64,000 nucleotides of DNA, from assembly GCA_040772845.1 (NCBI GenBank), contig JAXGXG010000001.1, positions 7,068,001 through 7,132,000 of the forward strand, given 5' to 3'. The stretch comes from PWXP01 sp040772845. GTDB lineage: Bacteria > Planctomycetota > Planctomycetia > Pirellulales > Thermoguttaceae. The number at the start of each line of letters is the position of its first letter. Position 1 is the stretch's first letter. A program made the position numbers and the translations under genes. Below are positions 1 through 10,400 of this stretch, piece after piece. The notes under the pieces were generated by a model. That model saw nothing but the letters and a program-made list of their open reading frames with translations, did not search any database and had not been told where the DNA came from.

Positions 1-2
1 CT

Positions 3-3000
3 CGTCAGCCGGTCGCCAACTGGCAGTTGGACGAGACCGCGGGGACCGTCGCAACAGACGATTCCGGAAACGCCCTGACCGGTACGCTCGTGGGCGGCGC
101 CCAGTGGACCACCGAAGGCCAGTTCGGCGGCGCAATCGATCTGGACGGTAACAACCAATACGTCCAAGTGGCCGACTCCACGGCCCTCGACAACACGTCG
201 GAACTGACCATCAGTACCTGGGTCTATGCCGATACGCTCGACGGGCAGGCACGCGGTATCGTGTCGAAACGCAACGGCATGAACAGCCAGCACGCGTACA
301 GCCTGTTCTTCTACACCGGCAACAAGCTGCACGTCTACATCGACGGGGCCGGCGACGTCTTTGCCAGCAATACGGTCTTTGAGACCGGCCGCTGGTACCA
401 CATTGCCGCAACCTACGACGGCTCGCTGCCCGAAGCCGAACGCGTGAAGCTTTACGTAGACGGCGTGCTCGACACAGTTGCCGCCGAAACGAGCAGTGCC
501 ATCCCCAACTACGCCTCCCCGCTCACGCTCGGCAGCTTGAACGCCGACTATCACGCCTCGTTCGACGGCCGGATCGACGACACCCGCATCTACAATCAGG
601 CTCTGACTGCCGAGGCAATCCAGCGCGTCAAGCTCACGCCCACGGTCGCGATCACAGATGTCCCTGCCACCGCCGAGGAAGGCACGGAGATTACGCTCGG
701 TTCGTCGATCGCGTACCCCGATCCGGAGGAAACGTACACCTACGCCTGGAGTGTCACCAAGAACGGCGTTGCCTACCTCACAGGCGCCGATACAAGCTTC
801 ACTTTCACGCCCGATGACGACGCATCTTACGTGGTCGCGCTCACGGTAACTGACAGTGTAGGTTATGAAACCACCGTCACCGAAAGGATCATAGTGGGCA
901 ATGTCGCCTACTGGCAGTTCAACGAAACCGCCGGAACCACCGCCTACGATGCCTCCGGCAACTGGCTCAACGGTACGCTGGTGGGTGGCGCCCAGTGGAC
1001 CACCGACGGCAAACTGGGCGGCGCGATCGACCTGGACGGCAATAACCAGTACGTCGAAGTGGCCGACTCCAACCTGCTGGACAACACGTCGCAACTCACC
1101 GTCAGCACGTGGGTCTACGCCGATACGCTCGACGGGCAGGCACGCGGTATCGTGTCGAAACGCAACGGCATGAACAGCCAGCACGCGTACAGCCTGTTCT
1201 TCCATACGGGCAACCGACTGCACGTCTACATCGACGGGGCCGGCGACGTCTTCTCCAGCAATACCGTCTTCCAGACCGGCCGCTGGTACCACGTTGCCGT
1301 CACCTACGACGGCTCGCTGCCCGAGGCTGAACGCGTGAAGCTCTACGTCGATGGCAAGCTCGATAAGGTCGCCGCCGAAACGAGCAGTACAATCCCAGAT
1401 TACGCCTCGAACCTCACCCTCGGCACTTTGAACGCCGACTATCACGCCTCACTCGACGGTAAGCTGGACGATACCCGCATCTACAACCAGGCCCTCAGCG
1501 CCGACGCCATTGCCGAGCAGGCACGCTTGCCCGTCGCCTACTGGAAGTTGGACGAAACCGAGGGGACCAGCGCAGCGGACGTCTCGGGCAACGCACTGAC
1601 CGGCACACTGGCAAACGGCGCCCAGTGGACCGCCGACGGCAAGGTCGGCGGCGCGATCGAGCTCAATGGCAACAATCAGTACGTCCACGTGGCCGACTCC
1701 CCGGCCCTCGACGCCACGTCCCAGCTTACCATCAGTACCTGGGTCTATGCCGATACGCTCGACGGGCAGGCACGCGGTATCGTGTCGAAACGCAACGGCA
1801 TGAACAGCCAGCATGCCTACAGCCTGTTCTTCCATACGGGCAACCGCCTGCACGTGTACATCGACGGGGCCGGCGACGTCTTCTCGAGCAATACGGTTTT
1901 CCAGACCGGCCGCTGGTACCACGTTGCGGTCACCTACGACGGCTCGCTGCCCGAGGCCGAACGCGTGAAGCTCTACGTCGACGGCAAGCTCGATAAGGTC
2001 GCCGCCGAAACCAGTAGCGCCATCCCGAACTACGCCTCCCCGCTCACCCTCGGCAGCCTGAACGCCGACTACCAGGCATCGCTGGACGGCCGGATCGACG
2101 AAACACGCATCTACAACCAGGCCCTCAGTGCCGAGGCGATCGCCGAGCAGGCACGCCTGCCCGTCGCCCAGTGGTTGCTCGACGAAACCAGCGGCGCGAG
2201 CGCCTACGACACGTCCGGCAACGGCCTGACCGGCACACTGGCAAACGGCGCCCAGTGGGCCATGGACGATACGCTGGGCGGCGTCATCGAGTTCGACGGG
2301 AACAACCAGTACGTCCACGTGGGCGATTCCCCGGCCCTGGACGCCACCTCCCAGCTTACCATCAGTACCTGGGTCTACGCCGACACGCTCGACGGGCAGG
2401 CGCGCGGTATCGTCTCGAAGCGCAACGGCATGAACAGCCAGCACGCGTACAGCCTGTTCTTCTATACCGATAACAAGCTGCACGTCTACATCGACGGCGC
2501 GAATGACGTCTTCGCCAGCAGTACGGTCTTCGAAACGGGCCAGTGGTACCACGTTGCCGTCACCTACGACGGCTCGCTACCCGAGGCCGAGCGCGTGAAG
2601 CTCTACGTCGATGGCGTGCTCGATACGGTCGCCGCCGAAACGAGCAGCGTCATCCCCAACTACGCGTCTCCGCTTACGCTCGGCACCTTGAACGCCAATT
2701 ACCATGCCTCGCTCGACGGCCGGATGGACGACACCCGCGTCTACAACCAGGCGTTCGACGCCGAGGATATTGCCGCGCTGGCCGTCGCGCCCGGCGCGCC
2801 TCTGCCCCCGCAGGCGGCAACGAACCTGGCGGCAACGGTCCTCTCGAACACCCGCGTGGCGCTCGCCTGGGACGATAACGCGGCCGGCGAGTACGGCTAC
2901 CTGATCGAGACATCGACCGACGGCGAAACGTTCAGCTTCGCCGGCTGGGCCCCGCTCGATGCGACAAGCCACACGGTTACGGGCCTGACGGCCGATACGC

Positions 3001-4440
3001 ATTACTTCTTCCGCGTCGTGGCCTACAACGCCGGCGGCTATACGCCGTCCGTTGCCATCGAAGCCGCCACCGAGGCTAACCTGCCGATCACGCCTGCCGA
3101 TCTCGAGGCGACCGCCGTCGGCTCGAACCAGGTCGACCTGTCGTGGACCGTCGATCCCAATTCCGAACAAGACGGCTTCCGCGTCGAGATATCGACGGAA
3201 CCTCGGGATCACACGACCCAGTGGCGGTTCGACGAAACCGGCGGCACAACGGCCTTCGACAGTTCGACCAGCGGCCTGAACGGTACGCTCGCCGGCGGCG
3301 CCCAGTGGACCACCGACGGCAAGTCGGGCGGCGCGATCGAACTGGACGGCAACAACCAATACGTCGAAATCGCCGACAACGCTCTGCTGGACGGCGCGTC
3401 CGAACTGACCATCAGCACGTGGGTCTATGCCGATACGCTCGACGGCCAGGCCCGCGGCATCGTCTCCAAGCGCAGCGGCATGAACAGCCAACATGCCTAC
3501 AGCCTCTACTTCCACACGGGCAACAAGCTGCACGTCTACATCGACGGCTCGAACGACGTCTTCGCCAGCGAAACCGTCTTCCAGACCGGCCGCTGGTACC
3601 ACGTTGCCGTCACCTACAACGGCAACCTGCCGGAAGACCAGCGGGTGAAGCTCTACGTCGACGGCCGGCTCGATACGGTGGCCGCCGAAACGAGTGCCGC
3701 AATCCCCGACTATGCGTCCAATCTCACCCTCGGCACCTTGAACGCAGGTTATGCCACCTCGCTCGATGGAAAGCTGGACGACACCCGCATCTACCGCCAG
3801 GCCCTCACCGCCGACCAGATCGCCCGGCAGGCGCAGAAATCCGTCGCTCAGTGGTCGCTCGACGAAACCGACGGGACCGAGGCGTCCGACGCCGCAGGCA
3901 ACGGCCAAACCGGCACGCTCGTCGGCGGCGCCCAGTGGACCACCGACGGCCATTCCGGCGGCGCGATCGATCTGAACGGCAACGGCCAGTACGTCCAGGT
4001 CGCCGACTCGGCAGCGCTCGACGGCGCGTCCGAACTGACCATCAGCACGTGGGTCTACGCCGATACGCTCGACGGGCAGGCGCGCGGCATCGTCTCCAAG
4101 CGCAACGGCATGAACAGCCAGCACGCGTACAGCCTGTTCTTCTATACCGACAACAAGCTCCATGTCTACATCGACGGGTCCGAGGATGTCTTCACCAGCG
4201 ACACCGTCTTCGAGACCGGCCGCTGGTACCACATTGCCGTCACCTACGACGGCGCCCTGCCCGAAGCCCAACGGGTGAAGCTGTACGTCGATGGCGTGCT
4301 CGATAAGGTCGCAGCCGAGTCGAGCGAAGCGATTCCCAACTACGCCTCCAGCCTCACGCTCGGAACGCTCAACGCCGGCTATCACACCTCGCTGGACGGC
4401 CGGATCGACGACACCCGCATCTACCGCCAGGCCCTAAGCG
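3..4440 (+). repeat. Six-copy LamG (concanavalin A-like) domain array
   Basis: Six LamG units share a near-identical core around DTLDGQARGIVSKR and NSQHAYSLFF. The same codons (gatacgctcgacgggcagg or one change) recur at 231, 1122, 1752, 2382, 3432 and 4062. Spacings are 891, 630, 630, 1050 and 630 bases: a 630-base (210-residue) unit, with a PKD-like domain added between units 1 and 2 and FN3 material between units 4 and 5. DNA-level similarity suggests recent duplication or gene conversion. LamG-type folds often bind carbohydrate, but no ligand can be read from the sequence. Confidence 0.9.
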
Positions 4441-7400
4441 CCCAGGCGGTCGCCAGCCTGGCTCAGCCGGTCGCCGAACCGACCTGGACCCTGGGCGACG
4501 ACGGCATGAGCGCGACCGTAACCGGCCTCCTGGCCAACACCAAGTACTACTTCCACGTCGTTGCCACGAGCACGGTCGGCCAGTCGGCCCAGTCCAACGA
4601 GATCGAGGTGCAGACCACGCCTGCGGCGCCCACCGAACTGGCCGCCACCGATGTCTCCATGGGTTCCGTCACGCTCGCCTGGACCGCCGGCGCGAACGGT
4701 CAGTACGGCTTCCGCGTGGAGCAATCGACCGACGGCGGCGCGAGCTTCACCGAAATCGCCACCGCGTGGGACCCCGAGTTCGTCGTCGACAACCTCATGC
4801 CGAACACGCAGTACGCCTTCCGCGTCCGCGCGTACAACGCCGCCGGCCAGTCGGAATACACCACCGCGGTCGAGATCACCACCGACGCCGCCACCACCGC
4901 CCCGACCGCCCCCTCCGGCCTGAGCGCATCGCAAGTCACCGGGGCCGCGGCCATTACGCTCACGTGGACCGACAATTCCGACAACGAAGCCGGCTTCATC
5001 ATCCAGCAATCGACCGACGGCACGACCTTCACCGACGTCGCCACTACCGACCCCAACTGCACCACGTGGACTGTTGCCGATCTGCTGTCCGGCAAGCAGT
5101 ATTCCTTCCGCGTGCGGGCGACGAACCACGTGGGCGATTCGTCCGACTCGAACACGGCCGCCGCCACGACCGCCAGCGTCGCTTCGGCCCCGTACGTGAA
5201 GCAGGCTGCGGCAGCCGCCGATAGCCTCGTTACCGGCACGTCCACCACGCTCAGCGTCTTCGGTGTCAATACGGCCAGCGGCGCCGACTACGACGCGGAC
5301 AACGACTCCAACCTCACCTATACCTGGGCCGCGACCATGCTGCCCCCGGGGGCCACGGCCCCTGCGTTCACCGTCAGCGGCAGTGAAAACGGCACCAACG
5401 CCGCCAAGAACGCCACGGTCACGTTCACCAGCGCCGGCGCCTACTGGCTCACCGTCACGATTGAAAACACCGTGACGAGCAAGTCCACCACCAGCAGCGT
5501 GGCCGTCACTGTCGCCCAAACGGCCGACGACGAGGGGGAGATCACCTTCGCCATCACCCCCGCCTCCGCCAGCCTCCATGCAGGCGAGACACTCCAGTTC
5601 ACCGCCACCGGCATCGACCAGTTCGGCAACGACCTGGACGCCTCCGCCCTCACCTGGACCACCACCGCTGGCGAGATCACTCCAGAAGGCTTCTTCACGG
5701 CCCCCGAGGGCTCGGCCAACGTTACCGTGATGGTCACCAGCGGCTCGCTGAGCGATACCAGTTCCGTTACCGTCACCAACGCCGCGCCCACCGTCGCCAC
5801 CGCCGCCGAGGCCGTGCAAGTTCCGGCCACCGCCACGGCCGCGCTCTCCGTGCTGGGGGCCGACGACGCAGGCGAGTCTAAGCTCACCTACACCTGGACC
5901 TGCCTGGTCAAGCCGGCCGGGGCCGACGATCCGACCATTACGGTCGAAGGGGGCGAAAACGGCACGAACGCCGCCCGCAACGCCACGGCCGCGTTCACCA
6001 GCCTGGGCAACTACCAGTTCCAGGTAACCGTGACCGACGGCGGCGGGCTCACCGTCACCGACTCGGTGGCCATTACCGTCGTCCAGACACTCACCAGCAT
6101 CACACTCGCGCCAAGCTCGCCCAGCGTGGCCCTGGGCGGAACGCAGCAGTTCACCGCTACCGGCTACGACCAGTTTGAAGACCTCATGGCCGAGCAGCCG
6201 GAGTTCTACTTCAGCGCCACGGCCGGCAGCATTGACGCCGAGGGCCTCTACACGGCCCCCAGCGCGGCCGTGCCGGCCACGGTCGTCGTCTCCAGCGGCG
6301 GCGTCGTTGCCCGCGCAGACGTCAGCCTGACCGATCCGTCGCCCACCACGTCCGCCCGGTTCGGCAATACGTGGCTGGCCGACTGGTGGGTCGAAGCACT
6401 CGGCTCGCCCGAGACCCGCCAGCCACGCGTCGAGCAGGCGTCCGGCGCCATGGCTTACGCGCTCAGTACGGGTTTTATTGTCAACCCCACGGCCACGTTC
6501 GAGTTGGCCACCCCGGAGAATTTTACCGATACGATCGAGAGCAGTACGACCCCCACGGAGTACGAGTGGGAAGTCGACGGCGTTGTGTACACGTCCGTCG
6601 AGTCAACCACCTCCACGCTGGTCATTACCAAGACGCTCGACGCCTACGGCGCATGGACCTATGACGAAGTCCTGACGACTACCTACACGGTCACCACCAC
6701 CATGGACGGCGAGGACTTCGCCACGGTCACCGGTTCGTACGGCTACGACTTCAGCGCATATGGCGGCGGCGACGTCTCGGCCTACACGTTCGCCGCGATC
6801 GTATCGGCCCCCGTGGTCGGCGCGACGGAGGAGGGCGCGGCGGTCGGCGCGTGGACCCAGACGGTCGGCGCGACCGACTCCATCACCCATACGCGCAACC
6901 ACGCCACCGGCGCGCGGTCCGGCCGGCGGTTCGGCAACGGCGGTGCCGGCATGACGTTCCCCAGCTATACGCAGGACGGCTACCTGTACGCCGACGGCGG
7001 CCATTCCGACTTCGACTACGACGTCGATTACACGTACGACGAAGTCAACGGCTGGACCTTCTCCGGTACGGCCACGACCACCTGGGCCGATTCGGGCAGT
7101 ACGTCCGACTCGTACACCGACACGTACGACGATGTCGGCGACGGCTGGTCGTACAAAGAGACCAGCGGTATGACCTCCAAGGACAAGTGGTCCTACTCCT
7201 ACACGCTCAACCACGCCATCCAGTCGGACGGCTCGTGGCAGGCGACCAGTGGCAGCGGCGGCTCGGAAGGCAGCGGCTCGTGGACCTGGTCGTACAGGGG
7301 CGGGGGCAACTACTGGCCTGCCGCGCCCGACGAGGAACTCTGCGGCAAGTTCACCGACGAGGGCGCCGACACCACCACGTACGAGTACGAAACCACCGCC

Positions 7401-10400
7401 ACCTGGTCCGACGGCAAGTGGCATGAAACGGGCGCCGGCCAGGTTAGCGACTCCGGCCATACGCACTACACCTACCAGGGCGAAGGCAGCTTTTCGAGCG
7501 ACGACGGCGACGGCAGCCAGAGCGAGAAGGGCTACGAACGCACCGAGTACAGCGCCACGGTCGACTACACCTTCACGGAAGGCCATTGGAACTACGCCTC
7601 CGGTACGGCCGACTACAGCGAAAAATGGTCCGACCGCTGGGACTACTCCGTCACGGACCTGTCCGGAGACATCGAGACGAAAGGCTGGGACGAGGCCTAT
7701 GAAAAGTACGACGAAGACTACACGCTCGACACCGAGCGCGGCCGCTGGCAGATGACCGACGTCGGCGTCCGCGGCAACGGCAAGTACGGCTATCGACAGA
7801 CCACCACCAATCCCATCCCCTACACGGCCGACGGCGAGCACGGCGGCAATGACTGGTCGGTCGAAGGCACTTACACGGCCAACCAAGGCGGCGGTGTGGA
7901 ATACGCCTACTGGGGCACCGGCGAGAAGGTCTTTGACTTGTGGTTCTACGACGGCCAAGGCTCCGTTACCAGCTACACCACCTCCGGCTCATCCTATTCA
8001 GGCGAAGGGGAATACGGAGTGGACGACGAAGACGTCAACGGCACGGTGACCGCGAAAGGCCACGACCAGTTGCGATCCGAAGCAACCACGGATTACGTGC
8101 TCGACGCGTTCTTCGGCACGTGGGAAGTGGATCAGCACCGGCGCGTCACCGCCGGCGTCGGCGGCAGCGACTGGGGTTACTCTGCTACCGGAACTTACGA
8201 TTCGGGCTACATCACCGACGGCGCCTGTTCCTCGGGGGCAGGCGACCACACCTCGTACGACTATCGGATCGTCACCGATAAGACGGAAGGCGGCTGGGGG
8301 TGCAATGAAGCCGACAGCTACAGCCTATGGTCCCAGAGCACGTCCGAACATTCGTCCTATTCGGGCAGCGGCAGCTATTCCCGCAGCCTTGATGACGGCA
8401 CGATCGAGGGCACGGTGCAGGAGGACGGCGACAGTCAGGCCGAGACCAGCTATACCACCCACTCTTCACTCAACGCCGACGGTACGTGGAACGATCCGAC
8501 GGTCACTGTCAAATCCACGGGTAACCGTTCCGGCAACTGGTCCTATTCAGGCGACGGAACGTACGATAGCGACTACTTGCCCAGCGACTACGAAGGTTCG
8601 ATTGAGGAACAGGGCTCTGAACACTTCACTGACGAATGGTCAACGGAAAAGGGCCGGCGCGAATACACCACTTGGGGCTCCTCTGAGTATTCCTATTCGG
8701 CTGCTGGTTCCGGCGGTGGGGACGACGCAAGCGGCTACTGGACCTTCTCGGCAGACGAGTCGGGCAATGGCAATTACGCCCACCAAGAGCAGGACGTGTG
8801 GCGGTTCTCCACCGGACAGGGATGGACGAAGGTTGCCGAGCGGAACACCGCCAGCGGAAACAGCGAAGCGAGCGTGACCAAGGATCAATTCAGCCAGATG
8901 GGAGACGAGCCCTATGTCTGGTCGACGACGGATTACCAGTTCAACAACCAGTCCACCTCCGAGCTATCACTCGACACGCGCAGTACCCGGAATGCCGCCG
9001 GTATTCTGACGCCCGTGGGGTCCCTCTCCAACGTCAAGACCAGCAGTGGGACATGCATTTTCGATGGTGAGTATGGAATCTACACCGGTGATCCAGACGT
9101 TTCTTACCGCATGGACGAGTACGGCGTCGGCGAGAACGGCTGCCGGGAAGAGGAGTCCACCACCTACCATGCAGACGGGACACAGACGTCTGATTCCACG
9201 TGCACCAATCACGTGAGGGGCGAAAACACCTACAACGGAACGACGCCTGACTACCCGTACGGCTATCCGTACGACACGACGGTCAGTACACCCGGCTTCC
9301 TCTACACAAACGATGCATTCGTCTCCGGCACCGCCCCCATGTCCGGCTATAGCGGAGGACTCAGCCATTCCTTCACCACGGCCAACCCGCCTGCAATGAT
9401 GAGTATGAGCGGTGAATCTGGACAGACGACTCTCGGCATGGCCGCGTCGGGCGCCACGCTGCTCTCCGCGCCTGCCGCCACGTCCTCATACGCCGCAACC
9501 GGCCTGTTCGCCGCGCCGGCCGCCGCCACCGGCACGGCCGCAAGCTCCGGCCTGCTCAACCTGGGCTTCGCTACGTTCGACGCGGGGGGCAGGGTGGCAA
9601 GCGTGGCAAACGGCAACGGAAGCAATACGCGCTTCACGTACGATTCGGGCGGCAACCTCGCCACCGTGCTCGACGCGGTGGGCAATATGACCCAGTGGGT
9701 CTATGACGCCGAAGGCCAAGTCACCGAGGAAATCAACCCGCTGGGCGATAGCCGCTACTATGGCTACAACGAAGATGGCACCCTCGCACGCTATACCGAC
9801 CGCAACGGCCGCGTCCGCGTGTACGAGTACGACGGCCAGCAGCGCGTCACCGCCGAAATCTGGTACGCCAACGCGGCCGACGCAGACGCCGCCGCCAACC
9901 CGGTCAATACCATCCACTTCGCGTATGACGACGCAGGCCGCATCACGTCCGAATGGGACGACCTTTCGTCGGTCACCTACGTCTATACCGACTCCGGCCT
10001 GCTGGCCGGCACTACTCAAGCGCACGTCGGCGGGCCCACCGTCGTCCTGGCCTACGGCCACAACGACGCTGGCCTCCGCACCAGCACGGCCGGAACCATC
10101 GACGGCGTGGCCGACTACGTGGATGAGTATGCTTATGATTCCGAGGGCCGACTCGTCGCCATCGCCCAGTACGGCGCGGCAGGCAGCAGCGCCGTGGCCG
10201 ACAAGCAGATCACCCTTGCCTACAACGACCAGGGTCTCTTGGCCACCGTCGCCCGCTACACCGACGGCAACCTGGCCGTCCTCGCCCAGTATTCGTATGA
10301 TTCCGCCTCGCGACTCACCGCGCTCGTCTACTCGCAAGGCGAGACCATCCTCGCCTCCTACGCCTGGACGTACGACACCGCGGCCGATTCCGTCCCATCC

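Noticed and set aside
1449..4385. Long minus-strand open frames (367 and 602 codons) opposite the LamG array
   Set aside because: They mirror the repeated LamG codons, lack ribosome sites and domains, and exist only because GC-rich repeats keep the complement open.
3..4440. Periodic repeats considered as a CRISPR array
   Set aside because: The period is 630 bases, coding, and without unique spacers; it is a protein-domain array.
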